NCBI GenBank assembly: GCA_963696545.1
Contig: CAVOKQ010000012.1
Span: 558,001 to 622,000, forward strand
From: RPQJ01 sp963696545
GTDB lineage: Bacteria; Pseudomonadota; Gammaproteobacteria; Steroidobacterales; Steroidobacteraceae
Direction of reading: 5' to 3'
Length of the DNA: 64,000 bases
Shown here: positions 54,077 to 62,498 of the stretch, in pieces
Layout of the letters: each line of letters begins with the position of its first letter
Numbering within the stretch: position 1 is the stretch's first letter
Translations under genes and position numbers: made by a program
Notes under the pieces: model-generated
Database searches by the model: none
What the model saw: the letters and a program-made list of their open reading frames with translations, nothing else
Told to the model about the DNA's origin: nothing

Positions 54077-54193
54077 TCGGATCCACCACTGTCGCGCGCG
54101 TAAAATGCGCGGACCAGTATGCATGGCTCAGGCGATGCCGCAAGCGCGTGGTGCGGTGATGCCGCGCATCGGGACCGTCGCGTATCCGATGGG

Positions 54194-55119
54194 CTACGGT
54201 ACCGGGTAGGGCATTGCGACGGGCTCCGCGGATCGTCCGTCCTCGAGCGTGAGTACGCGATCGCGGGCATCGAGGCTGGTCACGGCCAGCAACTCGACGT
54301 GACGGTCACAAGCGGCGCTCGTGAGCACCTCGGCGACCTTGGCGCCGTCGAGGTACAGCCCCGCGAGCGGGGGAGGCGGCGCATCGCCAGCGACACGATA
54401 GCGAAACGTGCGCCGCTTGATGCGGCCGAGGTTCTGCGTGCGGGCGACGATTTCCTGTCCCGTGTAGCAGCCCTTCGAGAAGCTGATCCCGTCGAGCAGG
54501 TCGAGGTTCAGCATCTGCGGCACGAAGACTTCAGAAGTCGCCGCGAACACCTGCGGCTGTCCGTCGCGAATGTCCGCGGCCAGCCACTCATCGAGGATGC
54601 GCGGATCGGCGCGCGTCGCCGAAAGCCCGGTCATCGAGCGCCAGGCGTCCGGGGGCACAGCGATCACCTGGCGTCCGGGCGCGCAGTCGAACGACACCAT
54701 GTGCGTGGAGGTCGTGATCGGCAGCGCGGAGACGGTACGAGTCGCGTCGCAGGTCGTCGCATCAGCCAGCGAGGCGAAAGCGTAGCGGTTCCGATCCAGC
54801 CCACCTGCAGGTCGGCGGCGATCTGCAGATCCACTTTGGAGCGCAGCACGAATCTCCGTAGCAGGGTACCGACCCGCTCCAGCAGTTCCGCGGGCAGCAA
54901 CGCGTAGATCGCGTCGTCGCCCTGGTGGAGCCTGAGCAGCGCGATCACGCGTCCCTGGGGAGTGTTGTATGCGGCGAGCTGGGTCCGGCCGTCTGCGAGC
55001 AGCTGCACGTCGTTCGTGAGCTGCCCCTGCAGGAAGCGCGCGGCGTCGGTCCCGCCGATCCTCAGGACGCCGAGGAATGGCAGCAGCGCGGCGTGGACCG
55101 ACTGGATGGATTCGTTCAT
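54194..55119 (-). CDS. ygfZ: YgfZ/GcvT-like folate-binding protein, one-base frameshift
   Basis: Folate-dependent protein that supports Fe-S enzymes such as the tRNA methylthiotransferase MiaB. The N-terminal half (FLGVLRIGGTDAARFLQGQL, TNDVQL) ends in one frame at LQVGWIG. The rest (LDRNRYAFASLADATTC onward) is in another frame. Adding one base near 54803-54806 gives LQVGLDRNRYAF and a 308-residue protein. The diagnostic SFSKGCYTGQEIVART is intact. It sits next to the Fe-S-containing succinate dehydrogenase operon, divergently oriented. Confidence 0.85.
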
Positions 55120-55281
55120 GGCGATTCGGCGCGCATTCTAAGGGTCCCGGTCGCGGCCGGGCAGTGTTGGGCGTCGCAATGCGCTCATGCTCGGCGCGGA
55201 GCCCGGGCGGATGCACAGATTTGCCTTTATTTTCAAAGTGGTGAACGCGTGCCGGATCTGGCAGACTTCGGGGTTGAATCC
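55120..55281. promoter_or_regulatory. Divergent ygfZ / sdh operon upstream region
   Basis: A 162-bp spacer that should hold the sdh promoter. It contains an AT-rich segment at 55211-55232 (TTTGCCTTTATTTTCAAAG). A TTGAAA is readable on the minus strand, but no -35/-10 pair with correct spacing is evident on either strand. No repeat or terminator was seen. Confidence 0.25.
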
Positions 55282-55449
55282 ATGAATGCACCGCAAGAAA
55301 AGCAGTCCAGGCCTGTTCCTTCGCAGACTGTCGAGCCGGCTCCGCAGCCGGCCGTGCAGAAGCCGCCCCGGGAGATCGGGGGACGGGACGGTCCTGAACC
55401 GACCCGATTCGGCGACTGGGAGAAGGCTGGTCGCTGCATCGATTTCTAG
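55282..55449 (+). CDS. Succinate dehydrogenase assembly factor 4-like protein (DUF1674)
   Basis: 55 residues. A Pro/Gln-rich start (MNAPQEKQSRPVPSQT) is followed by the DUF1674 signature: REIGGRDGPEPTRFGDWE, then KAGRCIDF at the very C-terminus. This is the conserved end of mitochondrial SDHAF4, which binds the flavinylated SdhA before assembly and limits reactive oxygen formation. The position 25 nt before sdhC, in the same direction, supports that role. The gene is short enough to be missed by many annotators. Confidence 0.85.
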   Translation: MNAPQEKQSRPVPSQTVEPAPQPAVQKPPREIGGRDGPEPTRFGDWEKAGRCIDF

Positions 55450-55474
55450 CGGCTGGCCGAGGAGGTAACCGAGC

Positions 55475-55869
55475 ATGGCCCAGCGCGAGCGGCCGCTGTC
55501 CCCGTTCCTGCACTATCGCTGGCAGTACACCAACACCCTGTCGATCCTGCACCGGATCACGGGAGTACTGCTGAGCCTGGGTTTCTTCATCCTCGTCTAC
55601 TGGCTCGCGCCGCCGCGGGCGGTCCCGAGCGCTACGCCCGTGCGCTCGACGTCCTCGGCTCATTCCCGCTGCAGTTGATCCTGTTCGGTGCGGCCTTCGC
55701 GTTCTGCTACCACCTGCTGAACGGCATCCGGCACCTGTTCTTCGACATGGGCCATGGCTTCGAACTCGCTACCGCGCGCAAGAGCGCAAGGTTCACCGCC
55801 ATCGGCGCGGTGGTGCTTGCGCTGCTCGTCTGGTTCGTGCTGCGCGGTTCGCTCGGAGGTGCCGCATGA
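55475..55869 (+). CDS. sdhC: Succinate dehydrogenase cytochrome b556 subunit SdhC, one-base frameshift
   Basis: Membrane anchor of complex II, expected 131 residues, three helices. RPLSPFLHYRWQYTNTLSILHRITGVLL is the N-terminal quinone-site signature. The frame breaks after YWLA. Adding one G or C near 55607-55611 gives a continuous Ala-rich loop into GGPERYARALDVLGSFPLQL. The heme ligand motif CYHLLNGIRHLFFDMGHGFEL is intact. AGGAGG precedes the ATG. The stop overlaps sdhD (ATGA). Confidence 0.9.
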
Positions 55870-56252
55870 GCCTGCGCAGCCCGCTCGGCCGCGTGCTCGG
55901 CCTCGGTTCGGCCAAGGGTGGTTCCGCGCACTGGTATTCGCAGCGCGTCAGCGCCGTGGCCCTCGTGCTGCTCGGCCTGTGGTTCATCGTCTCGCTGGCC
56001 ACTCTCGGTGGCGCGTCGTACGAGCAGGTGGCGGGGTGGCTGGGTTCGCCGCTGCACTCGGCCCTGGCGCTGCTGCTGGTGCTCACCGCGGCATATCACG
56101 CGATGCTCGGCCTCGAGGTTGTCGTCGAGGACTACGTCGCCGACAAGGGCCGGCGCACGGCCATCCTGATCGCCATCAAGTTCGCGCTCATCGTCGCCGC
56201 CGTCGTCGGCGTGCTCGCCGTGCTGCGCATCGGATTCGGAGTCGCGGCATGA
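55866..56252 (+). CDS. sdhD: Succinate dehydrogenase membrane anchor subunit SdhD
   Basis: Second complex II anchor, 128 residues with three helices. GLGSAKGGSAHWYSQRVSAVALV is the conserved beginning, with the quinone-site Trp/Arg. HAMLGLEVVVEDYV holds the heme-side histidine and tyrosine region. It overlaps sdhC and sdhA by four bases each. Confidence 0.94.
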   Translation: MSLRSPLGRVLGLGSAKGGSAHWYSQRVSAVALVLLGLWFIVSLATLGGASYEQVAGWLGSPLHSALALLLVLTAAYHAMLGLEVVVEDYVADKGRRTAILIAIKFALIVAAVVGVLAVLRIGFGVAA

Positions 56253-58033
56253 GCGCGTATACGTTCACGGACCATACCTACGACGTCGTGGTCGTCGGCG
56301 CCGGCGGCGCGGGGCTGCGCGCGACGTTCGGCCTCGCGGAAGCCGGGCTTTCGACGGCCTGCATCACCAAGGTATTCCCGACCCGCAGCCACACGGTGGC
56401 GGCGCAGGGCGGCATCAGCGCCGCGCTCGGCAACATGGGCGAGGACGACTGGCGCTTCCACTTCTACGACACGATCAAGGGCTCGGACTGGCTCGGCGAC
56501 CAGGACGCGATCGAGTTCATGTGCAAGGAAGCGCCGGCCGCGATCCTCGAGCTCGAGCACTACGGGCTGCCGTTCTCGCGTACCGAGGACGGCAAGATCT
56601 ACCAGCGCCCGTTCGGCGGCATGACGACCCACTACGGCAAGGGCATCGCGCAGCGCACGTGCGCCGCGGCCGACCGCACCGGTCACGCGATGCTGCACAC
56701 GCTGTACCAGCAGTCGCTGAAGCACCAGGCGCGGTTCTTCATCGAGTACTTCGCGATCGACCTGATCATGGAGAACGGCGAGTGCCGCGGCGTCGTGGCG
56801 CTGGATCTCGCGAACGGCACGCTGCACCGGTTCCGCGCACACAAGGTGATCCTCGCGACCGGCGGCTACGGGCGCGCATATTTTTCCTGCACGTCCGCAC
56901 ACACCTGCACCGGCGACGGCGGCGGCATGGTGCTGCGCGCCGGGCTGCCACTGCAGGACATGGAATTCGTCCAGTTCCACCCCACGGGCATCTACGGCGC
57001 GGGCTGCCTGATCACCGAAGGGTCGCGAGGCGAGGGCGGCTACCTGACGAATTCTGCCGGCGAGCGTTTCATGGAGCGCTATGCGCCGAACGCGAAGGAC
57101 CTGGCATCGCGCGACGTCGTGAGCCGCTCGATGACGATCGAGATCCGCGAGGGCCGCGGCGTCGGCGCGCACAAGGACCACATCCACCTGCACCTCGAGC
57201 ATCTCGGCGCGGCGGTCATCCACGAGCGGCTGCCGGGCATCGCCGAAACGGCGCGCATCTTCGCCGGCGTCGACGTCACGAAGGAGCCGATTCCGGTGCT
57301 GCCCACGGTGCACTACAACATGGGCGGCATCCCGTGCAACGTGCACGGCGAGGTCGTGGCGCTGCGCGGCGGCAACCCCGATGCGGTCGTCCCCGGCCTG
57401 ATGGCCATCGGCGAGGCGGCATGCGTTTCGGTGCACGGGGCGAATCGCCTCGGATCGAACTCACTGCTCGACCTGGTGGTCTTCGGCCGTGCCGCCGCGC
57501 ACCACTGCGGCAGCACGGTGCAGCCCGGCACGTCGCACAAGCCGCTACCGAAGGATGCGGGCGACCTCGCGGTGAGTCGCCTCGAAAGATTCCGCAACGC
57601 GAACGGCAAGCGTCGCACGTCGGAGATCCGGCTCGACATGCAGCGCGTGATGCAGAACCACGCTGCCGTGTTCCGCACCGGCGAGTCGCTGGCCGAGGGC
57701 GTGCAGAGGCTCGGCGCCGTGTTCGAGTCGTTCGGCGACGTGCAGGTCAGCGACCGCTCGCTGGTCTGGAACACCGACCTCGTCGAGACGCTCGAACTCG
57801 ACAACCTGCTCGTGCAGGCCGTCGCCACGATGCACTCGGCGGCGAACCGCAAGGAGAGCCGCGGCGCCCACGCGCGCGAGGACTTCAAGGACCGCGACGA
57901 CCAGAACTGGATGAAGCACACGCTGTCCTGGGTCGACGGCGCCGGCAAGGTGCACATCGATTACCGGCCCGTCCACTTGAACACGCTGACTTCCGACGTC
58001 GAAGCCATCCCGCCGAAGGCGAGAACGTACTGA
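56249..58033 (+). CDS. sdhA: Succinate dehydrogenase flavoprotein subunit SdhA
   Basis: Oxidises succinate to fumarate and carries covalent FAD. 594 residues. The FAD-binding GAGGAGLRATFGLAEAG is near the start, and the flavinylated histidine is in TRSHTVAAQGGISAALG. The active-site arginine region and QFHPTGIYGAGCLITEG are intact, as are NMGGIPCN and ACVSVHGANRLGSNSLLDLVVFGR. It starts inside the sdhD stop. Confidence 0.98.
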   Translation: MSAYTFTDHTYDVVVVGAGGAGLRATFGLAEAGLSTACITKVFPTRSHTVAAQGGISAALGNMGEDDWRFHFYDTIKGSDWLGDQDAIEFMCKEAPAAILELEHYGLPFSRTEDGKIYQRPFGGMTTHYGKGIAQRTCAAADRTGHAMLHTLYQQSLKHQARFFIEYFAIDLIMENGECRGVVALDLANGTLHRFRAHKVILATGGYGRAYFSCTSAHTCTGDGGGMVLRAGLPLQDMEFVQFHPTGIYGAGCLITEGSRGEGGYLTNSAGERFMERYAPNAKDLASRDVVSRSMTIEIREGRGVGAHKDHIHLHLEHLGAAVIHERLPGIAETARIFAGVDVTKEPIPVLPTVHYNMGGIPCNVHGEVVALRGGNPDAVVPGLMAIGEAACVSVHGANRLGSNSLLDLVVFGRAAAHHCGSTVQPGTSHKPLPKDAGDLAVSRLERFRNANGKRRTSEIRLDMQRVMQNHAAVFRTGESLAEGVQRLGAVFESFGDVQVSDRSLVWNTDLVETLELDNLLVQAVATMHSAANRKESRGAHAREDFKDRDDQNWMKHTLSWVDGAGKVHIDYRPVHLNTLTSDVEAIPPKARTY

Positions 58034-58034
58034 T

Positions 58035-58817
58035 ATGGCCCAATTCAAGCTTCCCGAGAACTCACGCGTCCGCCCGGGCAAGAGCCACGCCGCGCCGACC
58101 GGGGCGAAGAACGTCCGCACGTTCCGCATCTACCGGTTCGACCCGGACTCCGGCGAGAACCCGCGCGTCGATGCGTACCAGGTCGACATGGACGGCTGCG
58201 GGCCGATGGTTCTCGACGCGCTGATCAGGATCAAGAACGACGTCGACCCGACGCTGACGTTCCGCCGCTCCTGCCGCGAGGGCATCTGCGGCTCGTGCGC
58301 GATGAACATCGACGGTGTGAACACGCTCGCGTGCACCAAGGCGACGTCCGAGATCCGCGGCGACGTGAGGATCTACCCGCTGCCGCACATGCCGGTGATC
58401 AAGGACCTGGTGCCGGACCTGACGAACTTCTACGCGCAGTACGCCTCGGTGAAACCCTGGTTGCAGACGCGCACGCCCGCGCCGCCCGACGGCGAGCGGC
58501 TGCAGTCGAAGCAGGACCAGGAAAAGATCGACCGGCCGTCGGCCTGCATCCTGTGCGCCTGCTGCTCGACCAGTTGTCCGTCGTACTGGTGGAACAGCGA
58601 CCGTTACCTCGGGCCCGCGGCGCTGCTTGCGGCATATCGCTGGATCATCGACACGCGCGACGAGGCCACCGGCGAGCGGCTCGACGAACTCGAGGACCCG
58701 TTCCGTCTGTATCGCTGCCACACGATCATGAACTGCGCCGAGGCCTGTCCGAAAGACCTGAACCCGGCCCGGGCGATCGCAGAGATCAAGAAGATGATCG
58801 CCGAGCGGCAGCACTGA
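58035..58817 (+). CDS. sdhB: Succinate dehydrogenase iron-sulfur subunit SdhB
   Basis: Electron relay of complex II, 260 residues. The [2Fe-2S] site is SCREGICGSCAMNIDGVNTLAC. The [4Fe-4S]/[3Fe-4S] sites are CILCACCSTSCPSYWW and CHTIMNCAEACPKDLNP. The N-terminal extension of about 25 residues (LPENSRVRPGKSH) is longer than in E. coli. It lies one base after the sdhA stop. Confidence 0.98.
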   Translation: MAQFKLPENSRVRPGKSHAAPTGAKNVRTFRIYRFDPDSGENPRVDAYQVDMDGCGPMVLDALIRIKNDVDPTLTFRRSCREGICGSCAMNIDGVNTLACTKATSEIRGDVRIYPLPHMPVIKDLVPDLTNFYAQYASVKPWLQTRTPAPPDGERLQSKQDQEKIDRPSACILCACCSTSCPSYWWNSDRYLGPAALLAAYRWIIDTRDEATGERLDELEDPFRLYRCHTIMNCAEACPKDLNPARAIAEIKKMIAERQH

Positions 58818-58821
58818 TCGA

Positions 58822-59091
58822 GTGGCCGTCGAGGGCATTGCGGAGGCGGGTCGGGAGGAAGTCGCAAGGCTTCGGTGGCGTTGCCGCCGCGGCATGCGCG
58901 AACTCGACGTGGTGCTGCTGCGTTACCTCGAAGTTGACTATCCGCGGGCGTCGCTCGCCGATCGGGCAGCTTTCGCGCAGATTCTCGAACTGCAGGACCC
59001 GGAGATCTTCGGTTATCTTGTGGGCCGGCAATGTCCTGCGGAGGCGTCGCTCACCAATGTCGTCGCCCGGATCCGACGTGTTGACGGTTGA
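58822..59091 (+). CDS. sdhE: FAD assembly factor SdhE
   Basis: Small helical protein (89 residues) that promotes covalent flavin attachment to SdhA. The RGMxE motif appears as RRGMRELDVVLLRYLE, followed by LELQDPEIFGYLVGR. GTG 58822 lies four bases after sdhB. The C-terminus overlaps the next gene by 35 nt. Homologous to mitochondrial SDHAF2. Confidence 0.92.
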   Translation: MAVEGIAEAGREEVARLRWRCRRGMRELDVVLLRYLEVDYPRASLADRAAFAQILELQDPEIFGYLVGRQCPAEASLTNVVARIRRVDG

Positions 59092-59497
59092 ATTGCCTGC
59101 GCGGCTCGTCGCCGAGCGCGGGTCTGTCGTGCTGATCGCCGTGTGCGCGCTCGCCGTCGAGGCGGTTGCCGCGAATCATCCGGAGGCACCAGTCGGCGTT
59201 GGCGCGCTGCTCGGTCTCGTGCTGTATGGCTGGCATCTGTTGCGGATGCGCAACGAAGGCAGAATCCGGCGTGCGACGCTGGACATGCGCGGTCGATGGT
59301 TCGTCGACTCGAGTTCCGGTCGCGAAGCCGCCGTGTTGTTACCTGGCTCGCGCGTGCTCGGCCGCTCGGTGGTGCTGCGCCTGAAGTCCGGGCCCGGCGT
59401 CCACTCACTGTGGTTGACCCCGTGGGACGTCCCCGCCGGGCAGCTGCGCCACCTCCGGGTCCGACTGCTCGCGCTGGGTGCGCGTGCCGGTGCGTAG
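59057..59497 (+). CDS. ygfX: YgfX-family membrane protein
   Basis: 146 residues: a short leader, two close hydrophobic helices (about 20-55: VVLIAVCALAVEAVAANHPEAPVGVGALLGLVLYG with a polar break), then a soluble beta-rich part containing WLTPWDVPAGQLRHLRVRL. This layout and the overlap with sdhE match YgfX, the usual partner of YgfY/SdhE, once described as the CptA toxin component. Its role is debated. Sequence conservation in this family is low, so position carries much of the weight. Confidence 0.72.
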   Translation: MSSPGSDVLTVELPARLVAERGSVVLIAVCALAVEAVAANHPEAPVGVGALLGLVLYGWHLLRMRNEGRIRRATLDMRGRWFVDSSSGREAAVLLPGSRVLGRSVVLRLKSGPGVHSLWLTPWDVPAGQLRHLRVRLLALGARAGA

Positions 59498-59563
59498 GGT
59501 GGCCCGCCGCAAGGTTTGCGCCCGATGAAACCCATGGCGAACTTTCCCCCATCCGACGGGTCT

Positions 59564-60181
59564 ATGGATTCGCAAGAGCCTCGGGAAGACGGCTCGCGAC
59601 CGGCCTCCGGCGTCGAGCAGAGCGATCTCGAGCTCGTCAGGCGGGCCCAGCGGGGCGAGCGCGGCGCGTTCGACCTGCTGGTGCTCAGGTACCAGCACAA
59701 GGTCGTGAAGCTCGTGGCGCGCCTATTGCGTGATCCGACCGAGGCCGAGGACGTGGCGCAGGAAGCCTTCGTGAAGGCGTACCGGGCGCTTGGCTCGTTC
59801 AGGGGCGACAGCGCGTTCTACACGTGGCTGTACCGGATCGCCGTGAACACGGCCCGGAACGCGATGGCCTCGCGCCAGCGTCGGCCGCTCGACTACGAGG
59901 CGGACCTGAGCGAATCGGAGCAGACGGCGGTGGAGTCGCGGATGCGCCACACCGACACGCCTGAGGCTGCGGCCCTGTCCGACGAGATTCACCAGACGGT
60001 GAACCGGGCGGTCGCCGAGCTGCCCGAGGACCTGCGCACCGCGATCATCCTGCGGGAGATCGAGGGGCTGAGCTACGAGGAGATCGCGGCGGCGATGGAC
60101 TGCCCGGTCGGAACCGTGCGCTCGCGGATCTTCCGTGCGCGCGAAGCGATCGACAAGAGCCTGAAGCCACTGCTCGACTGA
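59564..60181 (+). CDS. rpoE: RNA polymerase sigma factor RpoE (AlgU type)
   Basis: Extracytoplasmic-function sigma factor controlling the envelope stress response. 205 residues. Region 2 is FDLLVLRYQHKVVKLVARLL to SAFYTWLYRIAVNTARN, closely resembling Pseudomonas AlgU. Region 4 is LPEDLRTAIILREIEGLSYEEIAAAMDCPVGTVRSRIFRAREAI. ATG 59564 gives 16 more residues than AlgU. ATG 59525 and 59534 are upstream alternatives. Its anti-sigma genes follow at once. The usual upstream neighbour nadB is absent. Confidence 0.96.
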   Translation: MDSQEPREDGSRPASGVEQSDLELVRRAQRGERGAFDLLVLRYQHKVVKLVARLLRDPTEAEDVAQEAFVKAYRALGSFRGDSAFYTWLYRIAVNTARNAMASRQRRPLDYEADLSESEQTAVESRMRHTDTPEAAALSDEIHQTVNRAVAELPEDLRTAIILREIEGLSYEEIAAAMDCPVGTVRSRIFRAREAIDKSLKPLLD

Positions 60182-60191
60182 GTCCAACGCC

Positions 60192-60773
60192 ATGACTGAC
60201 CGAATACGCGAACAGATGTCCGCCCTGCTCGACGGCGAGTTGCCGCAGGACGAGGTCGGGTTGCTGGTGCGCCGCCTGGAGCGCGACGAGCACCTGCGCC
60301 GGGCCTTCGGCAACTACGTGCTCGCTGGCGAGGCATTGCGCGCACCTGGCGGTGTGCTCGCGAGCACTGGGTTTGCGGCGCGGGTCAGTGCGGCAATCGA
60401 CGAGGGCGCTGTGGAAGCGGCACCCTCGCTCCCGTCCGCGCCGTCGCCAACGCGCTGGGCGCGCCCGGCATTTGCGACAGCGGTGGCCGCGAGTGCCGCC
60501 GTCGCCGCTGTATTGCTCGTTCAGCCGGGTGCACCTGAGCCCGCCACGATGGTTGGTGGCTCCGCGCTCCGCCAGGTACAGCAGGCGTTCGCTGCGCTTC
60601 CTTCGGTGCGGGGTTCGAGCCCGACGCCGGCCAGCAGCCAGCGCCTCGCGGGCTACCTGATGGCCCACAGCCAGTTCGCGAGCCCGATCGGACGGCGCAA
60701 TGTCTGGTCCGGCGTGCTTGGCGCAGACCCTGGAATCTCCCGCGTTTCCTACGAGTTGCCCGAGGCCCCCTGA
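60192..60773 (+). CDS. rseA: Anti-sigma-E factor RseA
   Basis: Inner-membrane protein that sequesters RpoE. 193 residues. The cytoplasmic anti-sigma domain has REQMSALLDGELPQDEVGLLVRRL, then RAFGNYVLAGEALR. A single membrane helix lies near 90-108 (FATAVAASAAVAAVLLV), and the periplasmic part is low complexity. It is degraded stepwise, RseP (22.3 kb) making the intramembrane cut. Its stop overlaps the rseB start. Confidence 0.9.
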   Translation: MTDRIREQMSALLDGELPQDEVGLLVRRLERDEHLRRAFGNYVLAGEALRAPGGVLASTGFAARVSAAIDEGAVEAAPSLPSAPSPTRWARPAFATAVAASAAVAAVLLVQPGAPEPATMVGGSALRQVQQAFAALPSVRGSSPTPASSQRLAGYLMAHSQFASPIGRRNVWSGVLGADPGISRVSYELPEAP

Positions 60774-61780
60774 TGCGGGTTGCGTTCGCGGCGGCAGTCG
60801 TCGGCACGCTGGGGTTGCTCGCACAGCCCGCGTGGTCGTCCGACGACGATGCCCGCGTGTGGATCGAGCGGATGAGCGAGTCGCTCGCGACGCGCAACTA
60901 CGTCGGGCTGTTTACGCACACCACCAGCCGCCAGTCCGAGGCGATGCGGATCATCCACCGTGTCGGCAAGAACGGCAGCACCGAGCGCCTCGTGTCGCTC
61001 GACGGCAGCGGGCGCGAGATCGTCCGCACCCCGCAAGAGGTGCACGTGTACATGCCGGACCGGAAGGTGGTGCTCGTCGAGCCGCGCACCGACGAAGGCT
61101 CGCTCGCCAAGGCGCTGCCGGTGCCGAGCCCGCAACTCGATGCGCTGTACACACTCTCGGTTCGCGACGGCAACAGGATTCTCGGTCGCGACGTAGTCGT
61201 CGTCGACATCCGGCCGAAGGACGCGCATCGCTACGGCTACCGGCTGTGGCTCGACGAAGAGACGGCGATGCCGCTGCGTACCGTCGTGGCGGACGGGCTG
61301 GGCCGGCCGATCGAGCAGATCAGCTTCACGCAGATCGACCTGCCGCGTCGCATCGATCCGAAGGAACTCGAGCCGACGATGGATACCGCGGGTTTCCGCC
61401 TGGTCCGGTCGGCCAGGGCGGCCCCCGATCCGCGGGCGATGGTCGCGGGCTGGATGCCGATGCGGCTCCCGCCCGGCTTCCGCCTGGTCGCAAGCCGCAT
61501 CCAGACGGTGCCGGGCGCGGCGCTGCCGGTCCAGCACCTGATCTTTTCCGACGGATTCGCGTCGATATCGGTGTTCATCGAGCCCAGCAGCGCCTCCGGC
61601 CCGGCTCCCGCCGAGTCGTCGAGCGTCGGCTCGGCGAACGCGTTCTCGACGCTGGTCGACGGCCACGTCGTCACTGCCGTCGGCGAGGTACCGCTCGAGA
61701 CGGTGCGGGACGTAGCGACCTCCGTCGCGCCCGCAGCAGGCGGGCCGCCGCCAGCCCCTCCGGCCCCCCCAGCGCGCTGA
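60773..61780 (+). CDS. rseB: Sigma-E regulatory protein RseB/MucB
   Basis: Periplasmic lipid- and LPS-sensing protein that shields RseA from cleavage. 335 residues with a signal peptide (MRVAFAAAVVGTLGLLAQPAWS). The LolA-like N-terminal domain has ARVWIERMSESLATRNYVG and the C-terminal MucB/RseB domain has GWMPMRLPPGFRLV. The last 20 residues are Pro/Ala-rich (GGPPPAPPAPPA). The stop overlaps rseC (TGATG). Confidence 0.93.
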   Translation: MRVAFAAAVVGTLGLLAQPAWSSDDDARVWIERMSESLATRNYVGLFTHTTSRQSEAMRIIHRVGKNGSTERLVSLDGSGREIVRTPQEVHVYMPDRKVVLVEPRTDEGSLAKALPVPSPQLDALYTLSVRDGNRILGRDVVVVDIRPKDAHRYGYRLWLDEETAMPLRTVVADGLGRPIEQISFTQIDLPRRIDPKELEPTMDTAGFRLVRSARAAPDPRAMVAGWMPMRLPPGFRLVASRIQTVPGAALPVQHLIFSDGFASISVFIEPSSASGPAPAESSSVGSANAFSTLVDGHVVTAVGEVPLETVRDVATSVAPAAGGPPPAPPAPPAR

Positions 61781-62211
61781 TGGAAGCGACCGCCCGGGTG
61801 CTCTCGGTCTCCGCAGGCCGGGCGCGCGTCGCTTGCGAGGAGCGGGCATCCTGTGGTGCCTGTGGCGCAGGTGGACGCTGCGCGCTGAAGTGGTTCGCGG
61901 GCCCAGCGGCCAGTTCGATCGAGGTTCCTGATCGTACGGACGACTGTCGCCCTTTGCGCGAGGGCGAAGTCGTGACGATCGCGGTTGCTGATGGCGAGGT
62001 GCTGCGCGCCGCCGCGCTGGTCTACCTGCCGCCGCTGGTGGGACTGCTGGGCGGCGCGCTGCTCGGCCGCTGGATGGCGGGCCCGGGCGAGGCGGGCGCC
62101 CTTGTTCTCGCTTTGCTGGGGGCGGGGACCGGTTGGTACGGGGCCCGGTCGTGGTCGCGGCACCATCCGCCGCGCCTCGGCGTTCGGCACGCCGTCGAGA
62201 GGTCCACGTAA
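61780..62211 (+). CDS. rseC: SoxR-reducing/sigma-E regulatory protein RseC
   Basis: 143 residues. A cysteine-rich N-terminal segment (CEERASCGACGAGGRC) is followed by a beta stretch (VVTIAVADGEVLRAAALVYL) and two membrane helices (about 75-120), as in RseC/MucC. E. coli RseC also belongs to the Rsx complex that reduces SoxR. It is coupled to rseB and, by TAATG, to the next gene. No degP/mucD follows. Confidence 0.88.
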   Translation: MEATARVLSVSAGRARVACEERASCGACGAGGRCALKWFAGPAASSIEVPDRTDDCRPLREGEVVTIAVADGEVLRAAALVYLPPLVGLLGGALLGRWMAGPGEAGALVLALLGAGTGWYGARSWSRHHPPRLGVRHAVERST

Positions 62212-62456
62212 TGCTCGCGGACCCGAGGCTGGTGCTGTATGTGCGTGAGGGCTGCCACCTGTGCGACGAGTTCCTGGTCGACCTGTCGCTGGAACTCGGC
62301 CCGGCCGTGTCGAGCGTCGAGGTCGCGGACGTGGACCGGGATAGCGAACTCGCGGCCCGTTACGGGCTGCGCGTACCGGTCTTCGAGGTGGCCGGTCAGG
62401 TCGCCTGCGAGGGCCGCTACGATGCCGCAAGGGTCCGGCGCGCTCTACGCGTATAA
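62211..62456 (+). CDS. Glutaredoxin-like protein (DUF836)
   Basis: 81 residues, thioredoxin fold. LVLYVREGCHLCDEFLVDL carries a CHLC redox pair (residues near 14-17), followed by EVADVDRDSELAARYGLRVPVFEVAG with the cis-proline of the family. It lies between rseC and lepA on the same strand, so it is probably co-expressed with the envelope stress operon. Substrate unknown. Confidence 0.85.
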   Translation: MLADPRLVLYVREGCHLCDEFLVDLSLELGPAVSSVEVADVDRDSELAARYGLRVPVFEVAGQVACEGRYDAARVRRALRV

Positions 62457-62457
62457 T
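62452..62457 (+). promoter_or_regulatory. Candidate -10 element before lepA
   Basis: TATAAT, a perfect -10 hexamer overlapping the stop of the glutaredoxin-like gene, 42 bases before the lepA start. The -35 position (AAGGGT) is poor, so this is only a candidate internal promoter. Confidence 0.3.
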
Positions 62458-62498
62458 CGCCCGCTTTGCACCGGCGCCGGGCCGGACTGCCCGCACCG

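Noticed and set aside
59539..59565. GAACTT-N16-TCTAT resembling a sigma-E promoter for rpoE autoregulation
   Set aside because: The -10 part overlaps the most likely rpoE start codon (59564), so a transcript would begin inside the gene. The -10 also departs from TCTGA.
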